DNA from: Bacteroidota bacterium
Lineage (GTDB): Bacteria > Bacteroidota > Bacteroidia > Chitinophagales > JADIYW01
Assembly: GCA_028288625.1 (NCBI GenBank)
Contig: JAQBNI010000078.1
Location: forward strand, 1 to 43,755
Direction: 5' to 3'
Length of the DNA: 43,755 nt
The position numbers and the translations under genes were made by a program. Below the pieces are notes generated by a model. It was not told where the DNA came from and did no database searches. It worked only from the letters and a program-made list of their open reading frames with translations. Below, one piece after another: positions 14,766 to 24,078 of this stretch. The stretch's first letter is position 1. Each line of letters opens with the position of its first letter.

Positions 14766-16409
14766 ATGAAAAAACTATTCACCATTCTTTGTCTGTGTTT
14801 ATTGCTGAATGTGAATGCGGCAGACCAGGGACGTTATTTTGAAATTGCGAAAAACATGGAATTGTTTACGCAACTGTATAAAGAACTCAACACTTATTAT
14901 GTGGATGATATCGATCCGAATAAATTAATGACGGATGGTATTACGAAGATGCTCGACGGGCTTGATCCTTTTACAAATTATATAACAGGCGCCGATCTGG
15001 ATGAATACCAGTTGCAAACTACCGGCAAGTATGGCGGTATTGGCGCGCGTATCGGTAAGATCGGCGATCGCGTCGTAATTACAGATCCTTATGAAGGTTA
15101 TCCTGCGCAAAAAGCCGGATTAGAATCCGGAGATGCGATCTTGGAAATAGATGGCAAGGTGGCAACGAAATATAATTCTGATGAAGTAAGTCAATTGTTG
15201 AAGGGAGAACCGGGAACAAAGATCACCGTAAAAATTCAGAAAGCAATTTCAAACGAACAAAAGACGATCACTTTTAACCGCGAAGAAATTAAAATAGAAA
15301 ATGTTCCTTATTCCGGGATGATCAATGATAAGATCGGTTATATTAAGCTGACGATGTTTACCGATAATGCAGCGCAGGAAGTTCAGGATGCATTAAAGGA
15401 ATTAAAGAAAAATCCGAATATCAAGGGCGTAGTCTTAGACTTACGGGGCAACGGAGGCGGACTGCTGAACGAAGCGATCAATATCTGCAACACTTTCGTA
15501 GATAAAGGAACAAACATTGTAAGCACAAAAGGAAAAATTCCGGAATCAAATATGCAGTACCCAACAACGGGAAAGCCTGTAGATACTGACATTCCGTTGG
15601 CTGTGTTGACCGATGGCGGTTCTGCTTCAGCATCAGAAATTGTTTCCGGATCTATCCAGGATCTCGACAGAGGAGTGATCATCGGACAAAATACTTATGG
15701 AAAAGGACTCGTGCAGGTAACCCGCCCGATCGCATACAAATCAAAATTGAAAGTAACGATCTCTAAATATTATATTCCAAGCGGAAGATGTATTCAGCGC
15801 ATTGATTATTCTCACAGAAGTCTTGAAGGTGTTGCAAGTGCAGTTCCGGATTCCGTAAGAAAAGAATTTAAAACAAGAAGCGGAAGAACAGTAAAAGATG
15901 GTGCAGGAATAGAACCCGATATCAAAACAGATGAGCAAAGAATATCGCCGCTATCCATTGCTTTGTATACGAACAATCATATTTTTCAATTTGCAAACCA
16001 GTATAAACATGATCATTCGACATTGAGAGATGCAAATAAATTTTCAATGACCGATGAAGAATACAATCAATTTACAGATTTTCTCAAAGGGAAAGATTAT
16101 GATTACACAACGCCGAGCGAAGTAAAATTAACCGATCTGAAAAAGACGATCAAGGATGATGATTATTCAGCAGAAGTGCAAAAAGTAATTACCGATCTCG
16201 AAGTACAGATCAAACACGATAAGTCAAAAGATCTGGTGAAATATAAACCGGAGATCAAACGCCTTATCGAACAGGAAATTGTAAGTCGTTACAGCTTTGA
16301 AAAAGGAAGAATAGCGAATAGCCTGAAAGATGATATTGACATCAAAAAAGCTGTTGAGGTGTTAAGTGATAACTCACGCTACAAAATGATGCTCACTGCA
16401 CAAAAATAA
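14766..16409 (+). CDS. S41 family C-terminal processing protease
   Basis: Periplasmic serine protease of the Ctp/Prc family with an N-terminal signal peptide (MKKLFTILCLCLLLNVNAA), 547 aa. A PDZ domain lies at about residues 80-165 (YGGIGARIGKIGDRVVIT ... AGLESGDAILEIDG). The catalytic domain contains GGSASASEIVSGSIQDLDRG and TYGKGLVQ; by alignment to Prc, Ser288 and Lys313 form the Ser-Lys dyad with Asp299 nearby. The C-terminal ~150 residues are a charged helical extension seen in Bacteroidota homologues. tsaB follows after four bases, so the two are probably co-transcribed. Substrates unknown. Confidence 0.92.
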   Translation: MKKLFTILCLCLLLNVNAADQGRYFEIAKNMELFTQLYKELNTYYVDDIDPNKLMTDGITKMLDGLDPFTNYITGADLDEYQLQTTGKYGGIGARIGKIGDRVVITDPYEGYPAQKAGLESGDAILEIDGKVATKYNSDEVSQLLKGEPGTKITVKIQKAISNEQKTITFNREEIKIENVPYSGMINDKIGYIKLTMFTDNAAQEVQDALKELKKNPNIKGVVLDLRGNGGGLLNEAINICNTFVDKGTNIVSTKGKIPESNMQYPTTGKPVDTDIPLAVLTDGGSASASEIVSGSIQDLDRGVIIGQNTYGKGLVQVTRPIAYKSKLKVTISKYYIPSGRCIQRIDYSHRSLEGVASAVPDSVRKEFKTRSGRTVKDGAGIEPDIKTDEQRISPLSIALYTNNHIFQFANQYKHDHSTLRDANKFSMTDEEYNQFTDFLKGKDYDYTTPSEVKLTDLKKTIKDDDYSAEVQKVITDLEVQIKHDKSKDLVKYKPEIKRLIEQEIVSRYSFEKGRIANSLKDDIDIKKAVEVLSDNSRYKMMLTAQK

Positions 16410-16413
16410 TTTT

Positions 16414-17109
16414 GTGAAGGACGACCTCGTTTATATTTTATGTATTGAAGTTGCAAATTCAGTTACATCGGTTGCTATTTCAGAAAACGGGAAATGCATA
16501 TATACAAAAGAAATTGCGGAAGAAAATAAAGCCGCAGATAAGCTCCATCTTTTGATTAATGATTTACTGACATCTTCAAATCTTCTTTTTTCACAACTCC
16601 ATGCTGTTGCCATTAGCTCCGGTCCGGGCTCTTACACAGGGTTGAGAATTGCAACTTCTGCTGCCAAGGGATTTTGTTTTGCGCTTGATATTCCCATGAT
16701 CGCCATATCTACCTTTGAAGCCATGGTTTATGGCGTTCAGGAAAGATATAGATTAGCTGATATTGATCAGTATGTTCCGATGATAGATGCCCGGAGGATG
16801 GAAGTATTTACTTCTTTTTATAAGAAAGATTTAAGTGTTACGCAATCATTTACAAGCCTTATACTGGATGAAAAAGCAAGCCTTTTATTTGATGCAAATC
16901 AAGATTATCTGCTTTTTGGAAATGGAGCGAAAAAAGCTAAGATGGTTTTATCCGGTAATAAAATAAATTTTTTTGATGATTACGTGCCTGCAGCACACGA
17001 TTTGTGTTTATTGGCTTATAAAGCGTTTAACAACAATAATTTTGTTGATATAGCATACTTTGAACCTCAATATTTGAAAGCCTTTTATTCTACGGAAGTT
17101 AAATTGTAG
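16414..17109 (+). CDS. tsaB: tRNA threonylcarbamoyladenosine biosynthesis protein TsaB
   Basis: Partner of TsaD and TsaE in making t6A37 on ANN-decoding tRNAs. It is an ASKHA-fold protein of 231 aa with the family marker SSGPGSYTGLRIATSAAKGF near residues 68-87 and an N-terminal ILCIEVANSVTSVAI strand-loop. The start is GTG at 16414, four bases after the protease stop; the nearby ATG is out of frame. The N-terminal half is conserved, while the C-terminal half is divergent, as is usual. Confidence 0.92.
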   Translation: MKDDLVYILCIEVANSVTSVAISENGKCIYTKEIAEENKAADKLHLLINDLLTSSNLLFSQLHAVAISSGPGSYTGLRIATSAAKGFCFALDIPMIAISTFEAMVYGVQERYRLADIDQYVPMIDARRMEVFTSFYKKDLSVTQSFTSLILDEKASLLFDANQDYLLFGNGAKKAKMVLSGNKINFFDDYVPAAHDLCLLAYKAFNNNNFVDIAYFEPQYLKAFYSTEVKL

Positions 17110-17234
17110 TAATATTTAACAAAATGAACAATTTTATGTTATAAATATGCAACCTTTTGCGATCAAATATATTCTAATAGAAGAATTTGTAATGCAAAGA
17201 GTATAGCATATTATAAACGTTTAAATTAAAAGTC

Positions 17235-17558
17235 ATGTCAGTAAATAGCAAAAGCATTATGCAACCTGAACTTAAAATAGATTACCAGGTTTTACGAAAA
17301 TCAGTCTTAGTACTACGAGCGATAAATCATAAATTACGACAGGAAATGATTCGCTTACTAAACCAGGAAGGTAAAATGACCGTAACTGAGTTATATGTAA
17401 AATTGCGCTTAGAGCAATCCGTAGCATCTCAGCATCTCGCGTTATTAAGACGTGCCGGTGTGGTGACAACTTCACGTGATGGAAAATTTATTTATTATTC
17501 CGTCGATCATGAAAGAATGGATGAAATTTCCAGGCTTCTTCAGGAATTAGTGAAGTAA
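17235..17558 (+). CDS. ArsR-type winged-helix regulator, cysteine-free (copy 1)
   Basis: DNA-binding repressor-like protein of 107 aa. The winged helix-turn-helix is visible: helix pair around LRAINHKLRQEMIRLLN, recognition helix LEQSVASQHLALLRRAG and wing VVTTSRDGKFIYYSV. There is no cysteine at all, so the classical As/Cd/Zn site of ArsR/SmtB is absent and the signal must be different. The 125-base upstream gap contains short inverted sequences (ATATGC near 17145 and GCATAT near 17207) that could be operator halves, but this is weak. A paralogue follows 143 bp downstream. Confidence 0.85.
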   Translation: MSVNSKSIMQPELKIDYQVLRKSVLVLRAINHKLRQEMIRLLNQEGKMTVTELYVKLRLEQSVASQHLALLRRAGVVTTSRDGKFIYYSVDHERMDEISRLLQELVK

Positions 17559-17668
17559 TTATCTGCAATCATTCTACTAAGACTTTTCATTGGAAGCTTA
17601 TACAATTGATTTGTGTTAAATAATCCTTTACCGTAATCTTATTCCGTATTACTTAGCAATTATTTCGA

Positions 17669-17676
17669 TATATTTG
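17669..17676 (+). promoter_or_regulatory. -7 box (TATATTTG) before the second ArsR-type gene
   Basis: Exact TAnnTTTG match 25 bases before the ATG at 17702, suggesting that the second regulator has its own promoter. A GTAAT / ATTAC dyad about 15-35 bases upstream of it could be an operator. Confidence 0.5.
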
Positions 17677-17701
17677 TCCCGAACTAATTGTAAATGTTTT
17701 T

Positions 17702-18034
17702 ATGGAAAATTTTGAATTTAACACCGAAAAAATCGAGAAGGCTGCTGAGCTCTTACGCGCAGTAGCCCATCATCTCAGACTAAAGATTATTAAACTAATC
17801 CATGACAAAAAAGAAGTGAATGTAAATGTGATTTACAACACGCTTAAAATTGAACAATCGATCACTTCACAGCATTTAAAAATACTAAGAGGTGTTGATG
17901 TGGTACGTACGCGTAGAGAAGGTAAAAAGATCTATTATTCTTTGAATTATGACAGGTTAGAAGCCATGCACCGGGGTATTGATTTGTTTGAAGAATGGAC
18001 GCAAGCACGCAAGTCTGCAAAAAAGAAAAAATAA
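17702..18034 (+). CDS. ArsR-type winged-helix regulator, cysteine-free (copy 2)
   Basis: A 110-aa paralogue of the preceding regulator with the same fold: LRAVAHHLRLKIIKLIHD, recognition helix IEQSITSQHLKILRG and wing VVRTRREGKKIYYSL. Like copy 1 it has no cysteine. It differs in a longer C-terminal helix ending in a lysine-rich tail (ARKSAKKKK). The following gene encodes an AhpD-like protein with a redox CxxC, so regulation of an oxidative-stress function is a possible but unproven link. Confidence 0.85.
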   Translation: MENFEFNTEKIEKAAELLRAVAHHLRLKIIKLIHDKKEVNVNVIYNTLKIEQSITSQHLKILRGVDVVRTRREGKKIYYSLNYDRLEAMHRGIDLFEEWTQARKSAKKKK

Positions 18035-18063
18035 CACACTTACTTTTTCAAAAACAATTTATA

Positions 18064-18110
18064 AGACTATTATTTGTCGTATTTTAGACGGGTAATAGTC
18101 TATTTTTTTT
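18064..18110 (+). terminator. Hairpin plus T-run directly before the next start codon
   Basis: AGACTATTA (18064-18072) pairs with TAATAGTCT (18093-18101) around a 20-base loop, followed by A and eight Ts (18103-18110). The ATG of the AhpD-like gene begins at 18111. As placed it could end transcripts from the ArsR-type gene or act as an attenuator or translation-blocking hairpin for the downstream gene. Confidence 0.6.
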
Positions 18111-18455
18111 ATGGAAGACATAGTAAAAGAATTCAACGAGTACCGGACAAAAATGAACGATGTACTCTTCGAACAAAAAAACCTTACACTCAACCGCTTC
18201 TTTAATCTTGATATGCACGCTTATGCCGATGGCGCAATAGATGCGAAAACCAAGGAAATGCTGGGTCTGGTAGCATCTATGGTGCTGCGCTGCGACGATT
18301 GTATAAAATATCATCTTGGTAAATGCAAGGAGCAATCAGTTTCTACAGAACAGGTATATGAAGTATTTGCAATTGCAAACCTCGTAGGCGGAAGTATATG
18401 CATCCCGCATACAAGAAGAGCAGCCGAATACTGGGATGCATTAAACGGTAGCTAA
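18111..18455 (+). CDS. Carboxymuconolactone decarboxylase / AhpD-like protein
   Basis: All-alpha protein of the AhpD-like superfamily, 114 aa. The redox motif CDDCIKYH gives Cys61, Cys64 and His68, the CxxCxxxH arrangement of alkylhydroperoxidase-type members. This makes a thiol-dependent peroxidase or disulfide role more likely than true decarboxylation. It is cytoplasmic, with no signal peptide. The start lies immediately after a hairpin/T-run, and polA begins 16 bases after the stop, so the two may be co-transcribed. AhpC or a dihydrolipoyl partner is not in the window. Confidence 0.85.
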   Translation: MEDIVKEFNEYRTKMNDVLFEQKNLTLNRFFNLDMHAYADGAIDAKTKEMLGLVASMVLRCDDCIKYHLGKCKEQSVSTEQVYEVFAIANLVGGSICIPHTRRAAEYWDALNGS

Positions 18456-18470
18456 ATAATAATTTGATTG

Positions 18471-21284
18471 ATGAAAAAATTATATCTCTTCGACTCTTAC
18501 GCACTTATTTTCCGGGCATATTTTGCATTGCAAAAAAATCCATTGATTAATTCCAAAGGCGTAAATGTTTCTGCAATTACCGGTTTTATCAATACCCTGT
18601 GGGAGATCAAAACAAAATATAGTCCTACACATTTTGCGATCGTATTTGATGCTGCCGGACAAACAGACAGGCAGGCAGAACATGACTTTTACAAAGCTAA
18701 CCGCCAGGAAACGCCGGATGATATTGTTATCTCTATTCCGTATATAAAATCTATCGTTCAGGCGATGAACATGCCTGTTGTAGAAATAAAGGGATATGAA
18801 GCAGATGATCTTATTGGCACGCTTGCTGAAAAAGCAGCGCGTGAGGGTGTGGAGTGTTATATCGTTTCACCCGATAAAGATCTCGGTCAGGTAGTTTCAG
18901 AAAATATTTTTATTCACAAGCCGCCGTTCATGAAAAATCCGGCAGAAGTACTTGGGATCAATGAAATGAAGGAAAAGTGGAGTATAGAATATCCAAAACA
19001 GATCATCGATATTCTTGCACTTTGGGGTGATGCAGTGGATAATATTCCCGGCGTAAAAGGCATCGGTGAGAAAGGAGCCAAGGAATTGATCAAGCAATTT
19101 GGCACACTCGAAAATATCTATGAAAATATTGAAAGCGTAAAAGGAAAGATAAAGGACAAATTAATAGAGCATAAAGAAATGGCGATCATCTCCAAGCAGC
19201 TTGCAACAGTGGTGCTCGATGCGCCGATTGAATGGGATGAAGAAGCTTATCGCCTTAAAGAATTTGATAAAGAAAAATTAGCTGAAATTTTTGCAGACCT
19301 TGAATTCCGTACACTCGGAAAAAGAATATTAGGCGAAAGCTATTCTTTTAATGAAGTGGCTGCAAAGAAAGCGGCAGTTCCAAAAACATCGCAATTTTCT
19401 TTATTCGGTGGACAAGAGCCAAACGAAACTGCAGTAGAAGAAATTCCGGAAGTACCGACGATCACGTATTCCAAGAATATTACTAATACAGAGCACGAAT
19501 ATTTTTTAGCAGATACCCAGGAACAAATTGAAGCGCTGCTGAAGAAATTGGTAAATGCTGAAAGAATTTGTTTTGATACGGAAACTACTTCCGTTGATGC
19601 AAATAATGCAGAGCTCGTGGGTTTGTCGTTCAGTGTAAAAGAATTTGAAGCATACTATGTTCCGGTTCCCGCAAACCGTGAAGATGCTTTGAAACTCCTT
19701 GAATATTTTAAGCCTGTTTTTGAAAATGAAAACATTATTAAGATCGGGCAGAATATAAAATTCGATCAGCTCACATTGAAATGGTATGATGTTGAATTGA
19801 AGGGCGTATTCTTTGATACCATGCTTGCGCATTACTTGATGGACCCGGACACCAAGCACAACATGACAGTGCTTTCGGAAAATTATTTAGCGTATTGCCC
19901 GGTCCCGATTACTGATTTAATTGGTAAGAAGGGTCCTGCACAAGTAACAATGCGCGATGTTCCGATCGAGAAGATAAAGGACTATGCAGCGGAAGATGCA
20001 GATGTAACCTTTCAGTTATTCAATATTTTTAAAACCGATATTGACAACACGCATTTACATAAATTATTTTATGATGTCGAAACACCGCTGATCTCTGTAT
20101 TAACCGACATGGAATTTGAAGGTGTGAGATTGGATACCGTTTTTTTAAAAACATATTCCGATGAGATAGCAAAAGATATTACGTTGCTCCAGGATGAGAT
20201 ACAAACTATTTGCTGTTCAAAATTCAACATTGATTCTCCGAAACAACTGGGAGAAATATTATTTGAAAAAATGGGAATCCCCTATCCGGGAAAAAAAACG
20301 AAAACCGGGCAATATTCTACAGATGAGGAAACACTTCAGAAACTGATCCATGCTCATCCCATCGCAGAAAAATTACTCGACTACAGGGAGTTTACCAAAT
20401 TAAAAAATACGTATGTAGATGCGCTACCAAGTCTCCTCAACAAAAAAACAAACAGGCTGCATACTACGTTCAACCAGGCAGTCGCAGCCACCGGCAGACT
20501 AAGTTCAACCAACCCAAACCTGCAAAACATTCCTATACGCACCGAGCGGGGCAAAAAAATTCGACAGGCATTTATTCCGAGAGATGAAGAGCATGTAATT
20601 TTCTCTGCGGATTATTCACAGATTGAATTGCGTATCGTTGCTTCCATCAGCAACGATGAAAATATGATGGACGCATTTACAAAAAATCTCGACATCCATG
20701 CGGCAACCGCTGCGAATGTTTTTAATGTTGCTTTAGAGGAAGTGACATCAGAAATGCGAAGACAGGCAAAAATGGTCAACTTCGGGATCATCTACGGTAT
20801 TTCCGCATTTGGTCTTGCTCAAAGGCTTGGAATTGCGCGCACAGAAGCAGGCAATCTTATCGAGCAATATTTCCAGAAGTATAGCGGTATCAAGGCTTAC
20901 ATGGATAACACCATAAAATTTGCAAGAGAGAATGGTTATGTTGAAACGCTATTGCAGCGAAGGAGATATCTGCGCGATATCAACGGGGGCAACTGGACAG
21001 TGCGCGGTTTCGCGGAGCGGAATGCTATCAATGCCCCCATCCAGGGCACTGCAGCCGATATGATAAAGGTGGCGATGATCCATATACATGAGCAATTAAA
21101 GCAAAGGAATATGAGATCAAAGATGATCTTACAGGTGCATGACGAATTATTGTTTGATGTGTATGTGCCGGAAAAAGAAGATCTGCAAAAAATCGTCACA
21201 TGGGAAATGCAAAATGCTTTACCTTTGCAGGTACCAATTGAAGTGTCTGCAGGATTTGGCGCTAATTGGTTAGAAGCACATTAA
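18471..21284 (+). CDS. polA: DNA polymerase I
   Basis: Family A polymerase for Okazaki-fragment processing and repair, 937 aa from ATG 18471 (an in-frame TTG three bases earlier is unlikely). Residues 1-290 are the 5' nuclease (DSYALIFRAYFAL, GYEADDLIGTLAE, WGDAVDNIPGVKGIGEKGA). About 345-540 is a 3'-5' exonuclease domain with its acidic residues apparently intact (CFDTETTS, IGQNIKFDQLTL, YAAEDADVTFQLF). The polymerase domain has motif A FSADYSQIELRI, motif B RRQAKMVNFGIIYGIS and motif C VHDELLFDV. Proofreading is therefore probably active, unlike in Taq-type enzymes. Confidence 0.97.
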   Translation: MKKLYLFDSYALIFRAYFALQKNPLINSKGVNVSAITGFINTLWEIKTKYSPTHFAIVFDAAGQTDRQAEHDFYKANRQETPDDIVISIPYIKSIVQAMNMPVVEIKGYEADDLIGTLAEKAAREGVECYIVSPDKDLGQVVSENIFIHKPPFMKNPAEVLGINEMKEKWSIEYPKQIIDILALWGDAVDNIPGVKGIGEKGAKELIKQFGTLENIYENIESVKGKIKDKLIEHKEMAIISKQLATVVLDAPIEWDEEAYRLKEFDKEKLAEIFADLEFRTLGKRILGESYSFNEVAAKKAAVPKTSQFSLFGGQEPNETAVEEIPEVPTITYSKNITNTEHEYFLADTQEQIEALLKKLVNAERICFDTETTSVDANNAELVGLSFSVKEFEAYYVPVPANREDALKLLEYFKPVFENENIIKIGQNIKFDQLTLKWYDVELKGVFFDTMLAHYLMDPDTKHNMTVLSENYLAYCPVPITDLIGKKGPAQVTMRDVPIEKIKDYAAEDADVTFQLFNIFKTDIDNTHLHKLFYDVETPLISVLTDMEFEGVRLDTVFLKTYSDEIAKDITLLQDEIQTICCSKFNIDSPKQLGEILFEKMGIPYPGKKTKTGQYSTDEETLQKLIHAHPIAEKLLDYREFTKLKNTYVDALPSLLNKKTNRLHTTFNQAVAATGRLSSTNPNLQNIPIRTERGKKIRQAFIPRDEEHVIFSADYSQIELRIVASISNDENMMDAFTKNLDIHAATAANVFNVALEEVTSEMRRQAKMVNFGIIYGISAFGLAQRLGIARTEAGNLIEQYFQKYSGIKAYMDNTIKFARENGYVETLLQRRRYLRDINGGNWTVRGFAERNAINAPIQGTAADMIKVAMIHIHEQLKQRNMRSKMILQVHDELLFDVYVPEKEDLQKIVTWEMQNALPLQVPIEVSAGFGANWLEAH

Positions 21285-21295
21285 AACTCAATACA

Positions 21296-24004
21296 ATGAA
21301 AAAAACATTTTTTTTATGCTGTATGTCCCTAACGCTTTTATGCTCTGCAAAGAAATGGGATGCTACCTACATTGCTAAACTCATTGCAAGCGGCGGAATT
21401 GATAAGGTCATCGAATATTATCAGCAAAAATATTATAGTCCCAACCGCGATCCGCAGGATGCTTTTAAGATCGCTGAATTGTATGTAAAGAAAAAAGATT
21501 ACCAGACCGCGATGCAATGGTATGATAAAGAAGGACAGCTTATCAACACTTCCAAGGTAAATTTATTTAATTATGCGAATACGAACCGCTTGATGGGAGA
21601 GTACCAAAAAGCGTTGGACGGTTACCTGATGTATGCCGCGTTAACAGGCGACGTAGCAAAGGTGATGGATTATGCAAACCAGTGTGAGCAGATCCTAAAG
21701 GCATCAGCACAGGCAGATAATTATAAATTCGAGAACTATACATACAATACCCTTACGGATGAAATTATACTCACAGTTTTAAGGACGAATCCCATCTATG
21801 CAATGCTTGAGAATGGAAGCGATGGAAAACCGGTGTATAATTTATTGCAGGTCGTTCGCGATTTTCAAAATTTTGCCGAACCTGCAAAAGTAACTTATGG
21901 TACTACCGCACAGCTAAAGATTACTGACCTTACGTATACGCGCGATGGAAATATGGTTGCGTTTTCTGTTAAAGAAAAATCTAAAAATAAAGGTGCAAAA
22001 GAAATTGAAAAAATATTTATTGCGGATAATCTCGGTGGGAATTTTTTGAAGATAAAGCCATTTCCTTTTAATTCTGATCTCAACGCGTTAAAGCATCCTG
22101 CGTTTAACAGCGATGGCACCGTCCTTTATTTTTCTTCTGATTTGCCCGGCGGCTCCGGCGGTTTTGATATCTGGAAGAGCGTTTATCAAAATGGCAGGTG
22201 GATGAAACCTGTGAACTTAGGAAAATTGCTGAATTCAAAAGAGGACGATATTAGCCCGTTTATTGTACAGGATACAAAGGACAATACAATTTATTTTTCT
22301 TCGGAGAGAGAAGGCGGCTTTGGAGGATTTGATATTTATGCAGCTAAAAATATTGATGATGTATGGCAGGCAGTAGAAATGCAGCCGGCTCCTATAAATT
22401 CTGCAGGTGATGACATCAGCGTAATTTATGATAACGAGATCAACACAGGTTACGTTTCTTCTAACAGGCGTGGCGGCAAAGGTGGGTTTGATGTGTACCG
22501 GTTTACGCCTTTTAATTTGCGGATCATCGTCAGCACAAATGATTCTGCAACCGGAAAGGCTATAGATTACGCATTAGTTCAGTTAAATGAAAAGGAACTT
22601 AAAGTAAATGAAAGTGTGACTAACGAAAATGGTAAAACCAGCTTCCAGGTTGGGAAAGATAAAACATTCACCCTGAATATTTCTAAAGACAATTACAGAC
22701 CGGTCACTATAAATTTAAACACGAATGGCAAGATCAGCGGAGATTCAGTGGAGGCAAATATCTCTTTAAAACAAGATGCACAATTCAGTATACAGAAAGG
22801 TGCTACGAATAATTTATCGATGGACAACTATATTATATTCACCGGGCAAATTATCGATGGCTATACAAATAAACCGGCGCGTACTTCAAAAATGCGCATG
22901 GTGAATTATACGACGAAGAAATTACGGGAGCTCGATATTGATGAAGATGGAAGGTTCCAGATAAAATTACTGATGAACAATAGTTATAAAGTAATTATAG
23001 AAAATGCAGATAGCCGTATCACGGACGAGTTAACTACTTATGGCTTGGATAAGCTGGATGTGAAGGTGCGCGATTATTTGATCAGTGGGACTAAATTTAA
23101 ATTAACAGTAAACAAAGTATACAAGCCGGACAATCTTCCTCCTACTGTTAAGTTGAGAGATTTAAATGCGCCGATAGTTTCACTACAGCAGGTGGATTCA
23201 CTTGTAAAAACAATTTCAAAAAATAATACTACATCAAAAAAATCTACTTCTAAAAGTGTTTCAAAGGCTTCGGTAAAGCCCGCTCCTAAAACAGTAGAGA
23301 AACCGGTTGTTACAGAGAAAAAGAAAGTAATTAAACATATCGATACGCTTGCAAAAGCAGAACAGACAAAACCCGATACCATTGCAAAAATAGTACAACA
23401 AAAAACGGAGATAAAAACTCAACCGGTTCAGAATACCACTACTAATAAACCAGTTGCTAATAAGCCTTCGGCATCTTCAACAACAACTCCAAGCTTAGAG
23501 CAATCTATTGCAGAATGGAAAGAGAAAGTGAAGAAGGAAGGAATTCCTGAACCCGGCGCAGATATCCTTAAATCGAAACCCACACCAAAACCTAAAAAAC
23601 AAACTAAAGTAAAAGAGGAAGAAATTAAGACTCCGCCGGGAGAAGTTATAATTAATGTTCAGGAGACACCCGCGCTCGTTGAAGAAACACCAAAAATAAA
23701 TACCTCTCCCGAGCCTGTCGTAAAAAATACTTCGTCACCGGCCGTTGATAATGTTGTTCATCCTGACATCTATTATAAAATACAATTAGGCAGCTATCCT
23801 GACGCTACTATTACATTTCCCGAATTCCAGGATATGGGAAAAGTGGAAACGATACAATCTTACGGACAATATATTTATCGTTTAGGAGATATTTATAGTC
23901 TTGATGATGCGAAAGCTATGCTGGATAAAGTAAGAAATAAAGGGTATTACGTTGCTTTCATTTTGCAGTACAATAAAAATAAGGTGACAGGCATTGTAAA
24001 ATAA
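21296..24004 (+). CDS. PorE-like multidomain envelope protein with SPOR-like C-terminus
   Basis: Exported 902-aa protein (signal MKKTFFLCCMSLTLLCSAKK; ATG 21296 preferred over an upstream in-frame start within polA). Residues about 20-140 are TPR-like helices. About 190-425 is a PD40-type beta-propeller with repeated YFSSDLPGGSGGFDIW, YFSSEREGGFGGFDIY and YVSSNRRGGKGGFDVY motifs. Two carboxypeptidase-regulatory-like beta domains follow (about 425-500 and 520-600), then a Lys/Thr/Pro-rich linker (630-815). The last ~80 residues (YYKIQLGSYPD ... DDAKAMLDKVRNKGYYVAFI) look like a SPOR domain, which binds peptidoglycan. The T9SS component PorE has TPR, propeller, CRD and an OmpA-type end, so this is a variant anchor or a PorE relative. 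Confidence 0.75.
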   Translation: MKKTFFLCCMSLTLLCSAKKWDATYIAKLIASGGIDKVIEYYQQKYYSPNRDPQDAFKIAELYVKKKDYQTAMQWYDKEGQLINTSKVNLFNYANTNRLMGEYQKALDGYLMYAALTGDVAKVMDYANQCEQILKASAQADNYKFENYTYNTLTDEIILTVLRTNPIYAMLENGSDGKPVYNLLQVVRDFQNFAEPAKVTYGTTAQLKITDLTYTRDGNMVAFSVKEKSKNKGAKEIEKIFIADNLGGNFLKIKPFPFNSDLNALKHPAFNSDGTVLYFSSDLPGGSGGFDIWKSVYQNGRWMKPVNLGKLLNSKEDDISPFIVQDTKDNTIYFSSEREGGFGGFDIYAAKNIDDVWQAVEMQPAPINSAGDDISVIYDNEINTGYVSSNRRGGKGGFDVYRFTPFNLRIIVSTNDSATGKAIDYALVQLNEKELKVNESVTNENGKTSFQVGKDKTFTLNISKDNYRPVTINLNTNGKISGDSVEANISLKQDAQFSIQKGATNNLSMDNYIIFTGQIIDGYTNKPARTSKMRMVNYTTKKLRELDIDEDGRFQIKLLMNNSYKVIIENADSRITDELTTYGLDKLDVKVRDYLISGTKFKLTVNKVYKPDNLPPTVKLRDLNAPIVSLQQVDSLVKTISKNNTTSKKSTSKSVSKASVKPAPKTVEKPVVTEKKKVIKHIDTLAKAEQTKPDTIAKIVQQKTEIKTQPVQNTTTNKPVANKPSASSTTTPSLEQSIAEWKEKVKKEGIPEPGADILKSKPTPKPKKQTKVKEEEIKTPPGEVIINVQETPALVEETPKINTSPEPVVKNTSSPAVDNVVHPDIYYKIQLGSYPDATITFPEFQDMGKVETIQSYGQYIYRLGDIYSLDDAKAMLDKVRNKGYYVAFILQYNKNKVTGIVK

Positions 24005-24028
24005 TAACAGTCAAAATGACAACTGTTA
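24005..24028 (+). other. Small hairpin directly after the PorE-like gene
   Basis: TAACAGT (24005-24011) pairs with ACTGTTA (24022-24028) around a 10-base loop, starting at the base after the stop codon. There is no T-run, so it is at best a weak terminator or 3'-end stabiliser. Confidence 0.3.
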
Positions 24029-24066
24029 AAAGACAAATCAGTTTAGAATTTTTAAACAAATATTTA

Positions 24067-24074
24067 TAGTTTTG
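24067..24074 (+). promoter_or_regulatory. -7 box (TAGTTTTG) upstream of a hairpin
   Basis: Exact TAnnTTTG match, 86 bases before the ATG at 24161. The predicted transcript start is at about 24079, exactly where a 10-bp hairpin begins. Confidence 0.4.
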
Positions 24075-24078
24075 TATC

